From positions 1-64,000 of the forward strand of contig JAHHTQ010000005.1 of the NCBI GenBank assembly GCA_020024555.1: 64,000 bases of DNA. Direction: 5' to 3'. Below are positions 18,623 through 28,097 of the stretch, in pieces. Below the pieces are notes generated by a model. It was not told where the DNA came from. It ran no database searches and saw only the letters and a list, made by a program, of their open reading frames with translations. Numbering within the stretch: the first letter of the stretch is position 1; each line of letters opens with the position of its first letter. A program made the translations under genes and the position numbers. The DNA comes from Angelakisella sp. GTDB taxonomy: Bacteria; Bacillota; Clostridia; Oscillospirales; Ruminococcaceae.

Positions 18623-20272
18623 ATGGTTAGATCAATGTATTCGGGTGTTTCCGGAATGAAAGCACAACAAGCGGCAATGGACGTTATAGGTAATAATATA
18701 GCAAACGTTCGTACATATGGTTTCAAAAGCAGTAGAACAACTTTTAAAGATGTTTATTATCAAAGATTGAACGGTGGTTCAAAAGCTACTGCAAACCGTG
18801 GTGGTACAAATACATCACAAGTAGGTTATGGTTCTCAACTTTCAACTATTGACGTTATGCAAAGTCAATCTTCGTTTACAATGACAGGTCGTTCAATGGA
18901 TATGGCGATTGCAGGTGAAGGTTTTTTCCAGGTACAAGACCCTGACGGAAATATTTTCTTTACACGCGCAGGACAACTAAACTTTGATGCGGAAGGTAAC
19001 CTTGTTGATTCAATGGGTAACTTCGTTTTGGGTGTATCTGGTGATCCACTTGGCAGAGAACCTTCTTCCGAGAGAATTACAGTAAACGTTCCTCCTGTTG
19101 ACCCGACAGCATCAAAAGTTGAAGAAACAATTAACGGTATTAAATTTACAATAAAATCAACCAATCCAACAAAAGACGGTAACTTGGGTATGTCATTTAT
19201 TGCTGACAGCGCTTTGCCTCTTGGTCAGGATCTTGATGTTGATTTGCTTGCAGGCGGTGGTATAATTGTTAAAATAAACCCTGCGGCGCAATTTAATGAC
19301 CTTTCAGATCTGTCAACAAAAATCAACGAGAAAATCAGACAGAAAAACGGTGGTAAAGATCACCCGGCAGGCGCATTTACAATCAGCGCCGATAAGCAAA
19401 TCGGAAAATTGACAGGTGAAGAAATCTGCGGTAAGAACTTCGCTGTAAAACCAGGTAAGGTTTCAGGTTCACTGACATCAGGTTTTTACGCTGGATTGTC
19501 AATAGATAAGCTTGGCGATGATTTTAAGGTAAATGACGGAGATACAGAAGCAAAAATAGATAATATGACTGTTGAATACGATGAAACAAATAAAGTATTT
19601 ACAGTAAAAATTGAAACTGATAATGCAGGTGACTTTGAAGGCAGAATACCAGAAAGCGCAACAGGTGCAGGTAAACTTTTACTATCGGGTACTAATGGTT
19701 CTATTGTATTAAATCACCCCGGATTTACAGCTATGCACGATAAATTTAAAGCAGATATGACCCCGAATACAACTGGTCCTTGGACTTCTAAGCCTACCCA
19801 TAATTTTACTGCGAGTGAAATTACATTCACATCTTCAACCCCTTCAAAAGATATAGGTCTCGGAAGTAAGACATTTAAACTTGCAGGCGGTACAGAGGGT
19901 GGCGTACAAGGTATCGAAGACTTAGACGGCATAATGGTGGGCGCTGACGGTATGATTGTGGCAAAACACCCTGTGCACGGTGAGATAGCTGTCGGACGTA
20001 TAGACCTTGTTACATTTGCAAACCCACAGGGTCTTGAACAAGCAGGTAATACATACTTTACCGCAGGCGCAAACAGCGGTGTTATGAACTTTGCGATTCC
20101 GGGTACTGATGGTTCAGGACAGATTGCAACAGGTTCGCTTGAACAATCAAATGTTGACTTGTCACAAGAATTTTCAGATATGATAACAACACAGAGAGCT
20201 TATCAGGCAAATTCACGTTTGATAACAGTTTCAGACACAATGCTTGAAGAACTTGTAAATCTAAAACGATAA
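18623..20272 (+). CDS. flgE: Flagellar hook protein FlgE
   Basis: FlgE polymerises into the hook. The 549-residue protein has the rod/hook N-terminal domain (MYSGVSGMKAQQAAMDVIG, NNIANVRTYGFK), the FlgE/F/G-like domain (MDMAIAGEGFFQV), a long central variable domain and the C-terminal helix (QANSRLITVSDTMLEELVNL). The central domain is large but within the range of clostridial hooks. AAGGAG precedes the ATG. A structured 235-base gap follows before flbD. Confidence 0.96.
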   Translation: MVRSMYSGVSGMKAQQAAMDVIGNNIANVRTYGFKSSRTTFKDVYYQRLNGGSKATANRGGTNTSQVGYGSQLSTIDVMQSQSSFTMTGRSMDMAIAGEGFFQVQDPDGNIFFTRAGQLNFDAEGNLVDSMGNFVLGVSGDPLGREPSSERITVNVPPVDPTASKVEETINGIKFTIKSTNPTKDGNLGMSFIADSALPLGQDLDVDLLAGGGIIVKINPAAQFNDLSDLSTKINEKIRQKNGGKDHPAGAFTISADKQIGKLTGEEICGKNFAVKPGKVSGSLTSGFYAGLSIDKLGDDFKVNDGDTEAKIDNMTVEYDETNKVFTVKIETDNAGDFEGRIPESATGAGKLLLSGTNGSIVLNHPGFTAMHDKFKADMTPNTTGPWTSKPTHNFTASEITFTSSTPSKDIGLGSKTFKLAGGTEGGVQGIEDLDGIMVGADGMIVAKHPVHGEIAVGRIDLVTFANPQGLEQAGNTYFTAGANSGVMNFAIPGTDGSGQIATGSLEQSNVDLSQEFSDMITTQRAYQANSRLITVSDTMLEELVNLKR

Positions 20273-20305
20273 TTATTCAGTAATTTTTTTAACAAAATTT
20301 TATTA

Positions 20306-20472
20306 GCAGTGGCCTATATTTATAGATAGGTCACTGCCATAGGTAAAAAAATGTGAAAAATAAAAAAATTTTAAAAATATATGTACATTTATATGTTTTT
20401 TTTGTATAATGTATAATAATGAATAAAATACGATATTGTGGAAAAATATATTTTTTTCCCTATGGCAGTGAC
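20306..20472 (+). promoter_or_regulatory. Competing base-pairing segment between flgE and flbD
   Basis: Segment A (20306-20317) pairs with B (20326-20337) as a 12-bp hairpin with one G-U. B, extended (20330-20343), is also a perfect 14-base complement of segment C (CCTATGGCAGTGAC, 20459-20472), just upstream of the flbD ribosome binding site at about 20488. A-B and B-C exclude each other. TATAAT sequences at 20405 and 20412 lie in the loop. No T-run follows A-B, so a simple terminator is unlikely. Confidence 0.55.
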
Positions 20473-20506
20473 TTTAAAAATTTAATTGGGAGGATATAAG
20501 TAATAT

Positions 20507-20746
20507 ATGATACAGCTGACAAAACTAAACGGAACTGAGTTTACTTTGAATTCAGACCTAATAGAAACAATTTATGAAAATCCGGACACAACAATCCGTT
20601 TAACAAACGGTCCGATTTACATCGTAAAAGAAACAAGAGACGAAATAACGCAAAAGACAATTAAATATCATCAAGAGATATTTAAAAATCTTATTACTAC
20701 CGGAATGAGAAATCCGAATAATGAAGAAAATAATATATTGGAATAA
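20507..20746 (+). CDS. flbD: FlbD family flagellar protein
   Basis: FlbD proteins are small, conserved between flgE and motA in Firmicutes and spirochaetes, and have no settled function. The 79-residue sequence matches the family: MIQLTKLNGTEFTLN, LIETIYENPDTTI and a basic helical end. It is unrelated to the Caulobacter regulator of the same name. GGGAGG precedes the ATG. Confidence 0.92.
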   Translation: MIQLTKLNGTEFTLNSDLIETIYENPDTTIRLTNGPIYIVKETRDEITQKTIKYHQEIFKNLITTGMRNPNNEENNILE

Positions 20747-20791
20747 TGACTAATTTATTATAAAGTATATAGGTAAAGGAAGTTTGATGCT

Positions 20792-21601
20792 ATGGATATT
20801 TTTACCGTCCTTGGTTGGATATTTGGTATATTTTTGATATTTTTCGGTATTGTTTTCGATAGTAAAACAGGTAATTGGTTGGTGGGAAATTTATGGCAGT
20901 TTTGGGATCCGCCAAGTGTGGCTATTACTATCGGCGGTACTATTGCAGGCCTTATGATAGCCTTTCCGGGAAGATCGTTTGCAAAGTTGGGTAAACACTT
21001 AAAAATTTGTTTGTTTCCGACAAAATACAATCCGAACGAATACATAGACCAAATTGTTGACTTTGCGAAAGAAGCAAGAATGAAAGGTTTGCTGTCATTG
21101 GAAGACAAGCTGAGTGAAACAAAAGATAAGTTTTTGCAATCGAGTCTTATGCTGGTTGTTGACTCAGTCGATCCTGAAAAAGTACATAATTTGTTGCAGG
21201 CAGAGCTTGAACATCTTGATGACAGGCACGCGCAAGACAGAGAGTTTTACAATAAGGGCGCGGCTTTTGCTCCTGGTTTTGGTATGATTGGTACGCTTAT
21301 CGGTCTGGTTAATATGCTTGCAAACCTGAATGACCCCGACCTTATCGCTCCGTCAATGGCGGTTGCGCTACTTACCACATTGTACGGTAGTCTTATTGCG
21401 AACCTGTACTTTACACCGGTTGCCAATAAGCTGAAAATTCGCCACGAAGAAGAATACTTGTGTAAAGTTCTTATTTGTGAGGGCGTAGAGGCTATACAGG
21501 CAGGTGAAAACCCTAACTTTATACGAGAGAAACTCGAAAAATTGGTTATTCAATCGAAAAAGGGTAAGGGTAAAAAGTCCGAAAATTCGTCAGGTGAATA
21601 A
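20792..21601 (+). CDS. motA: Flagellar stator protein MotA
   Basis: MotA forms the ion-conducting stator with MotB and pushes on FliG. The 269-residue protein has four membrane segments (about 5-25, 34-55, 155-175, 190-210), a cytoplasmic loop with conserved charges (KEARMKGLLSLEDKL) and the family motif APGFGMIGTLIGLVNML. The basic C-terminal tail is cytoplasmic. motB follows after 47 bases. Confidence 0.96.
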   Translation: MDIFTVLGWIFGIFLIFFGIVFDSKTGNWLVGNLWQFWDPPSVAITIGGTIAGLMIAFPGRSFAKLGKHLKICLFPTKYNPNEYIDQIVDFAKEARMKGLLSLEDKLSETKDKFLQSSLMLVVDSVDPEKVHNLLQAELEHLDDRHAQDREFYNKGAAFAPGFGMIGTLIGLVNMLANLNDPDLIAPSMAVALLTTLYGSLIANLYFTPVANKLKIRHEEEYLCKVLICEGVEAIQAGENPNFIREKLEKLVIQSKKGKGKKSENSSGE

Positions 21602-21648
21602 TAAGAAAATGATAGTTTTTAAAAATAGAGCAAAAGGTGGTGTGATAT

Positions 21649-22599
21649 ATGGCTAAAAAGCAGAGAGAAGAAAGTGGTGGCTATAACTTTATGGACACCT
21701 ATGGCGATATGATGACATTGTTACTTACCTTCTTTGTTTTGCTTTTTTCAATGTCATCTGTTGAACAAGAAAAATTTGAACTTTTGGTTAGAGCTTTTAC
21801 AGCGAGAGGCGATGAAACCAGCCAAATAGTACTAACCCCTGACGGAGATGGTAATGATATAGGCGCAAATCATGGTCAAGGAAGTTCAACATCGGAAAGC
21901 GAGATAGACTTGGCTACATCTATGCCGGAAACCCTTGATGAGCTGTTTGAATATCTGAAAGCTTATGCCGCACAACACGAAATGTCTAATAGTATCAGTA
22001 TTGAAAAAACTGGTAAAAATACAATTTTTATAAGATTTGAAGATAATATATTTTTCTTGCCTGACAGTGATATAATAAAAAATACTTCAACAGATATTTT
22101 GGATTTTATGGGTAAATGTCTTAAAAATATTGAAGATAAACTTATGCTTGTAAGAATCAGCGGTCATACTGCTGATCCCGGTATAGCGAATTATCAGGTA
22201 TCAGACAGAATGTTGAGTACAAACAGAGCTAATGCAGTTTTGATGTATTTTGAAGATAAATATAATTTTGACAGCAAGAAATTGGTTGCCAGTGGATATG
22301 GTAAAAATTATCCTATCGCAGACAACAGCACACCCGAAGGAAGAAGCAAAAACAGACGGGTAGAAATGTTTATTATAGGTAATGATGCGGATTTGACTTC
22401 ACAAGAAGAATTATATGGAATACTTGAAAATGCTTTGAAGTTACCTGTAAACCATGAAAATCAATCAGGAGAAGGTGAGGTTGTCGAAGTTGAACCGAGT
22501 ACAACTGAGCCAAAAGACAATCAAGATATAATAAAGGATTTTGAGACAGTACCTGATTCCGTTCTTAACAGGCAAAATGAAGGTGAAAATGCTTCTTAA
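21649..22599 (+). CDS. motB: Flagellar stator protein MotB
   Basis: MotB anchors the stator to peptidoglycan. The N-terminal transmembrane helix carries the ion-binding aspartate, D20 (TYGDMMTLLLTFFVLL). A linker follows, then the OmpA-like peptidoglycan-binding domain (about 115-250) with ISGHTADP, LSTNRANAVLMYF and RSKNRRVEMFI. A Glu/Asp-rich tail extends to residue 316. The residues after D20 do not decide proton or sodium use. The ATG follows AAAGGTGGTG. Confidence 0.95.
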   Translation: MAKKQREESGGYNFMDTYGDMMTLLLTFFVLLFSMSSVEQEKFELLVRAFTARGDETSQIVLTPDGDGNDIGANHGQGSSTSESEIDLATSMPETLDELFEYLKAYAAQHEMSNSISIEKTGKNTIFIRFEDNIFFLPDSDIIKNTSTDILDFMGKCLKNIEDKLMLVRISGHTADPGIANYQVSDRMLSTNRANAVLMYFEDKYNFDSKKLVASGYGKNYPIADNSTPEGRSKNRRVEMFIIGNDADLTSQEELYGILENALKLPVNHENQSGEGEVVEVEPSTTEPKDNQDIIKDFETVPDSVLNRQNEGENAS

Positions 22600-22759
22600 A
22601 CAGCAAAATAATAATTTATACCAAATAAATTATATTATACTTAAAAAAACAGTAAAGTAATATTACAAAAGTATTTTGGGCTATCGTCCGAATGTTTAAT
22701 GAATTTTGGGCGTTGCCCTTATTGATGTAATTTTATATAAAGGAAAAGGGGGGATACCA

Positions 22760-23752
22760 TTGGCGGATATATTATCCCAATCGCAGATTGATGCTTTGTT
22801 AAAAAACATTGGCAATAGTGGTATCGAGGAAGAAGTAAAAAATGAAGAACCTAAGATAAAAAGTTATGACTTTCGTTCTCCAAAGAAGTTTACAAAAGAA
22901 CAATTAAGAATAATGGACAGCTTGCATGAAAACTTCGGACGTTTGCTATCTTCATATTTATCCGGTGTTTTGCGTTCATCTTGTAGTATAGAAGTGTTGC
23001 AAATAGAAGAATATCGTTATTATGAATTTAATAATGCTCTTCCGGATAACGCACTGATTAGTTTAGTTGATATTATTCCTAAAAATAAAAATGTAAGTAC
23101 AGCAACTATGCTTATGGATATAAGTCCACAAATTGCTTATTATATGATAGATAGATTGCTTGGCGGTTCAGGTGAGCCGGTACAAATAAATCGTGATTTT
23201 TCTGAAATAGAAGTTGCGATTATGACACATGAATCCAGAAAAATGGTTAGATACTTGGAAGAGGCATGGAAAGATTATATGGATAACGAATGCCACTTGA
23301 CAAGCGTAGAGACAAACAGCAGATTAATTCAAATTTACTCTCCTGAGGATATAGTCGTTGTTGTTGCATTAAAAGTAAAGATTGAAAAAGTCGAAGGCGC
23401 AATATCAATATGTATTCCGGGTATGGGTCTGGAAGAAATGATGGCTGATTTTGTATCTAAATATGGCAGAGTGACACAAAGACTCACCAATGAAACAAAA
23501 GAATCTGTACGTCAGCAATTAATAAAGAGAGCTGTCAACAATTCAAGTTTAAAAATGGTAGCAACTTTGAATGATGTTAAATTAAACCTTAGCGATATAC
23601 TGAATTTGCAAGTAAATGATGTAATACCGCTAAATAAAAGTATAGATTCTGATATTACTGTTAAAGTGGATTCTGTACCATGGTTTAGCGCAAAACTCGG
23701 TGAAGTTAAAGATAGCAAAGCCGTTAAATTAACAGGGATAGCTAAAAGATAA
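22760..23752 (+). CDS. fliM: Flagellar motor switch protein FliM
   Basis: FliM is the C-ring protein that binds CheY-P at its N-terminus. The TTG at 22760 is the likely start: AAAGGGGGG (22745-22753) is spaced for it, and it yields ADILSQSQIDALL, the expected CheY-binding motif. The upstream in-frame ATG at 22706 has no such site. The 330-residue protein shows the middle domain (RIMDSLHENFGRLLSSYLS) and a C-terminal SPOA domain. A FliL gene is missing between motB and fliM. Confidence 0.95.
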   Translation: MADILSQSQIDALLKNIGNSGIEEEVKNEEPKIKSYDFRSPKKFTKEQLRIMDSLHENFGRLLSSYLSGVLRSSCSIEVLQIEEYRYYEFNNALPDNALISLVDIIPKNKNVSTATMLMDISPQIAYYMIDRLLGGSGEPVQINRDFSEIEVAIMTHESRKMVRYLEEAWKDYMDNECHLTSVETNSRLIQIYSPEDIVVVVALKVKIEKVEGAISICIPGMGLEEMMADFVSKYGRVTQRLTNETKESVRQQLIKRAVNNSSLKMVATLNDVKLNLSDILNLQVNDVIPLNKSIDSDITVKVDSVPWFSAKLGEVKDSKAVKLTGIAKR

Positions 23753-23776
23753 TCTTGTATGAAAAGGGGAAAGAAT

Positions 23777-25066
23777 ATGAGTATGAAACTTACTCCAATA
23801 GAAGTTGATGCTATCGGAGAGGTAATGAATATAAGCATGGGTGCTGCGGCTACTGCCATTTCATCTATGCTTGATAAACAGGTTATCATTACCATACCAG
23901 AAGTTGAAGTTTTAAACGTGGCGGATATAGATTATAGAGAGTTGGAACCGGCATTATTGGTTAAAATAGTTTATACAGAAGGTATAAGCGGTTCTAATGT
24001 AATGGTATTTAGCCAGCGGGATATGCAGCTTATACTAAATCAACTAATGGGTATTGATGAGCCACCGGTTGATGATTTCGTTTTTGATGATTTGAGTATG
24101 AGCGCTGCTTGTGAAATTATGAATCAGATGATGGGTTCATCTGCGACAGCTCTGTCAAACTTCTTGGAATATCCGATAAATATAAGCACACCGACAGCTG
24201 AAATAATGAAGGACAGAGATGTATTTAAAAATGCTATTGGTCTTACGGAAGAAACAGATATAGTTAGTATAACTTTCAAAATTAAAATCGGTAATATAAT
24301 GGATAGTGAGTTTATAAGTGTTATGGGCTGTGAACTTGCCAAAGAAATAATAACAAGATTTTTGAAAGAACCTGAAAAAGAATCAGCTATATCAAAAGAT
24401 ACTTCTGCTGCACAAAGTATGCCGACGATGGAAGTGTCTCAGCCTGAACAGCAACCTGTAAATCAATCACAACAAATGGCAGGACAACAACCGACAATGC
24501 CTCAACAACCAATGATGGAGATGAACCAACAACCAATGATGAATCAACAACAAATGATTGGTCAGCCACAAATGATGAGCCAACAACCAATGATGAATCA
24601 GCCACCGCAGATGATGGGACAGATGGGTGAACAACAAGGTTACTATCCACCTTATCCACCAAATCCTTATTACCCATATCCGCCTTATGGTATGCCGATG
24701 ATGAATCAACCGCAAATGCAATCACAGATGACTGTTATGAATCCGCAATTTCCTGATTTTTCACATACTGTTCCACAAGGCGCGCCTATGATGAACGGAA
24801 ATATGGGACTTATAATGAATGTTCCGCTTGCGGTTACTGTCGAGATAGGTTCGGCAAAACGTAAAATCAAAGATATTTTGGATTTCAATCAGGGAACGGT
24901 TATAGAACTTGACAAGCAAGCCGGTTCGCCTGTTGATATAATAGTAAATGGACAACTTTTTGCAAAAGGAGACGTTGTTGTCCTTGACGATAACTTTGGT
25001 GTACGTATAACGGAAATTATAGGTACAAAAGAGTTGTTGGATTCCTTGGAAAAGGGAACAAATTAA
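23777..25066 (+). CDS. fliY: FliY: CheC-like phosphatase fused to FliN C-ring domain
   Basis: FliY is the C-ring FliN of Firmicutes fused to a CheC-like CheY-P phosphatase. Both active-site helices are present (EVMNISMGAAATAI and CEIMNQMMGSSATAL). Then comes a Met/Gln/Pro-rich and Tyr/Pro-rich linker of about 110 residues, and the SPOA domain (NVPLAVTVEIGSAKRKIKDIL) at the end. The ATG at 23777 follows AAGGGGA; the ATG at 23759 precedes that site. The length is 429. cheY follows, so phosphatase and substrate are adjacent. Confidence 0.95.
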   Translation: MSMKLTPIEVDAIGEVMNISMGAAATAISSMLDKQVIITIPEVEVLNVADIDYRELEPALLVKIVYTEGISGSNVMVFSQRDMQLILNQLMGIDEPPVDDFVFDDLSMSAACEIMNQMMGSSATALSNFLEYPINISTPTAEIMKDRDVFKNAIGLTEETDIVSITFKIKIGNIMDSEFISVMGCELAKEIITRFLKEPEKESAISKDTSAAQSMPTMEVSQPEQQPVNQSQQMAGQQPTMPQQPMMEMNQQPMMNQQQMIGQPQMMSQQPMMNQPPQMMGQMGEQQGYYPPYPPNPYYPYPPYGMPMMNQPQMQSQMTVMNPQFPDFSHTVPQGAPMMNGNMGLIMNVPLAVTVEIGSAKRKIKDILDFNQGTVIELDKQAGSPVDIIVNGQLFAKGDVVVLDDNFGVRITEIIGTKELLDSLEKGTN

Positions 25067-25128
25067 TTAAAAGCTAACTAAATTATTAAAAAAAGAATTA
25101 TTTTATTTTATTTTAAAGGAGAATTTAT

Positions 25129-25491
25129 ATGGACAAAAAGATTTTAGTAGTAGATGATGCGGCTTTTATGCGAATGATGATTAAGAATGCGTTATCGGGT
25201 GAAGGTTACACAAATATTATTGAAGCTTCTGACGGAAAAATTGCTGTTGAAACATATCAAACAGAAAAACCAGACCTTGTTATTATGGATATTACAATGC
25301 CTAATATGGACGGCTTACAAGCGCTACAAGCTATAAAGGCCGCTGACCCTTCGTCAAAAATTGTTATGTGTTCAGCTATGGGTCAAGAGGCTATGGTTGT
25401 TGATGCTATACGTTTTGGTGCTTTGGACTTCATCGTTAAACCATTTAAGCCGGAAAGAATATTGCAAACAGTAGCAAAAGTATTGGCTTAA
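25129..25491 (+). CDS. cheY: Chemotaxis response regulator CheY
   Basis: CheY-P binds FliM and FliY to change motor rotation. The 120-residue receiver has acidic residues D9/D10, the phospho-acceptor D54 (LVIMDITMPNMDG), a Ser switch residue in MCSAMG and the conserved Lys in FIVKPFKPERI. There is no output domain. AAAGGAG precedes the ATG. It lies between fliY and the export gate genes, as in other Firmicutes. Confidence 0.97.
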   Translation: MDKKILVVDDAAFMRMMIKNALSGEGYTNIIEASDGKIAVETYQTEKPDLVIMDITMPNMDGLQALQAIKAADPSSKIVMCSAMGQEAMVVDAIRFGALDFIVKPFKPERILQTVAKVLA

Positions 25492-25530
25492 TTTTTATTT
25501 GATAAAATAATTAATATTTATGTTAGAAAT

Positions 25531-25595
25531 ATATACCCATAGACAAATATATGGAGAGAAAATGGTTTTTCTCCATATATGCGATGAGGGTATAT
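25531..25595 (+). other. Nested hairpin between cheY and fliO
   Basis: An inner 11-bp perfect stem (ATATATGGAGA 25547-25557 with TCTCCATATAT 25570-25580) lies within an outer 8-bp stem (ATATACCC 25531-25538 with GGGTATAT 25588-25595). Only a four-T tract follows. It may be a partial terminator or mRNA processing site in the operon. Confidence 0.6.
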
Positions 25596-25737
25596 GTTTT
25601 AATATGATGTAACACCACACAATTAACACTTATAAATTCAGATATAATTTGCGTTATATTAATTAAATATATTATCTGTAATTATGCGGTATTATCTAAG
25701 TGATTATTTTATTTTTTTCGCAAATGGAGGATATTTG

Positions 25738-26118
25738 ATGAATGACAGCAGTACAATGAGTTTTCTTACACTACTATGGACATTGATTTGTCTTATACTC
25801 ATATTGTTTTTAGCGTATTTTTCCGTAAAGCTGCTCGCAAAAAAACAACGGATAAGTGGTGCGGGAAAGTTAATAAAGGTGCTTGATCAAGTAAGTATCG
25901 GACAAGATAAAGTTCTTGTTGTAGTAAAAGTAGCTGATAAAACTATGCTTATAGCTATGTCGTCAAATACCGTAACTAAGGTTTGTGAATTGGATAATGA
26001 TTATTGCGAAAAGTTTATATTACAAAATCCGGTAATGCCGTTTTCCGAAGTCCTTAAATCAGCATTTAATAAAACCAAAAATGACGATAAAAACAATAAA
26101 GGAGACGGAAAAGTGTGA
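25738..26118 (+). CDS. fliO: Flagellar export protein FliO (FliZ-type)
   Basis: FliO assists assembly of the FliP ring of the export gate. The ATG at 25738 follows GGAGG closely; an earlier in-frame ATG at 25684 has no ribosome binding site. The 126-residue protein has one membrane helix (about 8-30) and a cytoplasmic beta-rich domain (KVLDQVSIGQDKVLVVVKVADK). It overlaps fliP by four bases (GTGA). The family is weakly conserved, and position supports the call strongly. Confidence 0.9.
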   Translation: MNDSSTMSFLTLLWTLICLILILFLAYFSVKLLAKKQRISGAGKLIKVLDQVSIGQDKVLVVVKVADKTMLIAMSSNTVTKVCELDNDYCEKFILQNPVMPFSEVLKSAFNKTKNDDKNNKGDGKV

Positions 26119-26963
26119 TTTGTAAAAAAAATATGAGTAAAATTAATGAAGAAAAATTAAAAAAATTAAAACACAAATTAAATGTTCAAAAAAAATTATT
26201 TGCAAAATATTTAGTGGTATTTATTTGTCTTATTACCATACTTGGCGGTATGACCGCATACGCATCAACTGCGGGTGTGACAATAGATTTCGTAACGGAC
26301 GCTGATGCAACAGGAGCAATGGGCGTGTTGGATATAATGATACTGTTCACTGTACTTGCGCTTATGCCGACCATTGTACTGATGATGACAAGCTTTACCA
26401 GAATAGTAATAGTATTGTCATTTTTACGTAGCGCGCTGGGAACACAGCAATCGCCACCAAACCAAATAATTATCGGTTTATCGCTGTTTTTGACATTGTT
26501 TATAATGACACCTGTTTTGCAGGATATAAACACAAATGCATATCAGCCATATAAAAATGCAGAGATAACACAGGAAGTGGCAATAGAACGGGCAGTGGAA
26601 CCACTAAAAGAATTTATGATAAAACAAACTGATAAAAAGTCGCTTAATTTGTTTTTATCAATAGGTAATAGAACAGATGTTAAATTTACCAATGAAAATG
26701 CAATTGAAGTTCTAAAAAAAGAGAGTTTAACAATACTTGTACCGGCATTCATTACAAGTGAGCTTACAAAGGCGTTTTCAATGGCATTTTTGATATTCTT
26801 GCCTTTTTTAATTATAGATATTGTTGTATCCAGTCTGTTAATGTCGATGGGTATGGTTATGCTGCCGCCTGCGATGATTGCTCTGCCGTTCAAATTACTT
26901 ATGTTTGTACTGGTAGACGGTTGGACACTGTTACTGGGTACATTGGCGCAAAGTTTTCGTTAA
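26115..26963 (+). CDS. fliP: Flagellar export gate protein FliP
   Basis: FliP pentamers form the core of the export gate. A signal-type hydrophobic segment lies near residues 30-52, then the body with MTSFTRIVIVLSFLRSALG, PPNQIIIGLSLFLTLFIM and the C-terminal segment MVMLPPAMIALPFKLLMFV. Length is 282 from the GTG that overlaps the fliO stop. An internal ATG at 26133 is also possible. fliQ follows after 23 bases. Confidence 0.97.
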   Translation: MICKKNMSKINEEKLKKLKHKLNVQKKLFAKYLVVFICLITILGGMTAYASTAGVTIDFVTDADATGAMGVLDIMILFTVLALMPTIVLMMTSFTRIVIVLSFLRSALGTQQSPPNQIIIGLSLFLTLFIMTPVLQDINTNAYQPYKNAEITQEVAIERAVEPLKEFMIKQTDKKSLNLFLSIGNRTDVKFTNENAIEVLKKESLTILVPAFITSELTKAFSMAFLIFLPFLIIDIVVSSLLMSMGMVMLPPAMIALPFKLLMFVLVDGWTLLLGTLAQSFR

Positions 26964-26986
26964 TATAACCAAAAGGAGAGAGAGTA

Positions 26987-27250
26987 TTGACACAGGGGCA
27001 AATATTAACAATATTTACAGATGCTCTTATGGTAGCATTAAAATTAGCAGGACCAATGCTTTTGGTAAGTGTTTTAATCGGTTTGATAGTTGCTGTTTTT
27101 CAGGCAGCTACACAAATTCATGAGCAAACGCTTACTTTTGTGCCAAAACTCATTTGTATAGCATTTTTACTTTTATTTACAGGTTCATGGATGATAACAA
27201 TGTTTTCGGAATTTGTTGATAGAATATTTATGATTATGCGTAATTTATAA
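26987..27250 (+). CDS. fliQ: Flagellar export gate protein FliQ
   Basis: FliQ is a small two-helix gate subunit. The 87-residue protein has two hydrophobic helices (about 14-38 and 52-75) and the conserved link QAATQIHEQTLTFVPK. It starts at TTG after AAAGGAGAG. It is followed at once by fliR. Confidence 0.96.
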   Translation: MTQGQILTIFTDALMVALKLAGPMLLVSVLIGLIVAVFQAATQIHEQTLTFVPKLICIAFLLLFTGSWMITMFSEFVDRIFMIMRNL

Positions 27251-27280
27251 AAATACCGTTTGTTAAAAGGAGAATGTAAG

Positions 27281-28042
27281 TTGAGTATACAGTTTGATTC
27301 ATTAACAACTTTTGTTCTTGTCTTTGTAAGAATGGTATCTATGATAGTATTTAATCCTGTAATTACAAGAAGAAATGTACCTACACGTGTGACAATGGGA
27401 CTGTCACTTCTTATAACAATACTGGTTGCAGGAACAGTTCCGCCTGTGGAAAATATTACTCCGTTAGATGTCACATTTTTGTTATTATCCGAAATTATAG
27501 TGGGTTTTATGTGTGGATATGTATTTAGATTATTCTACTATATGCTGTATTTTGCGGGAGATATGCTCGATATGCAGTTTGGTTTGGCTATGTCAAAAGT
27601 TTTTGACCCAAGTAGCAGTATACAGGTTTCATTAAGTGGTAGAGTTTTGGAAATACTGTTCATTTTATACTTTTTTTCAACAGGCAGTCATTTGATACTT
27701 ATAAGAATTTTTGCAACTTCATATAAGATTATTCCAATAGGACTGGGTATAAATATTCTTGAAGCATCTAGTTTTGTGGTACAGGTATTTTTGAGCGCAT
27801 TTTCATTGATAATGAGGCTGATTATACCGTTTATTGTTACTGAATTTATACTTGAAGTATCAATGGGCGTGCTTATGCGATTAATTCCGCAAATACATAT
27901 TTTTGTTATTAACATTCAGCTTAAAGTTTTGTTGGGAATTATATTGCTGTTTTTATTTGCAAGTCCTATTACAAATTTTATGGATAGATATATGGTAATA
28001 CTTCTGGAAACAACACAAAAAATTTTATATTCTTTAAAATAG
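27281..28042 (+). CDS. fliR: Flagellar export gate protein FliR
   Basis: FliR completes the FliP5-Q4-R1 gate. The start is the TTG at 27281 because AAAAGGAG (27265-27272) lies just upstream. The in-frame TTG at 27260 would include that site in the coding region. The 253-residue protein has six hydrophobic segments and the family pieces FVLVFVRMVSMI, NPVITRRNVPTRVTMG and MQFGLAMSKVFDPSS. flhB follows. Confidence 0.96.
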   Translation: MSIQFDSLTTFVLVFVRMVSMIVFNPVITRRNVPTRVTMGLSLLITILVAGTVPPVENITPLDVTFLLLSEIIVGFMCGYVFRLFYYMLYFAGDMLDMQFGLAMSKVFDPSSSIQVSLSGRVLEILFILYFFSTGSHLILIRIFATSYKIIPIGLGINILEASSFVVQVFLSAFSLIMRLIIPFIVTEFILEVSMGVLMRLIPQIHIFVINIQLKVLLGIILLFLFASPITNFMDRYMVILLETTQKILYSLK

Positions 28043-28097
28043 ATTGATATAAAAAATATTTACATTACTCTTGTAATCAAAAAGGGGGAAAGATAGT

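Noticed and set aside
24467..24725. Repeated CAACCAATGATG-type units as a CRISPR-like array
   Set aside because: The repeats are in frame in FliY and encode the QPMM linker. They have no constant repeat and unique spacers.
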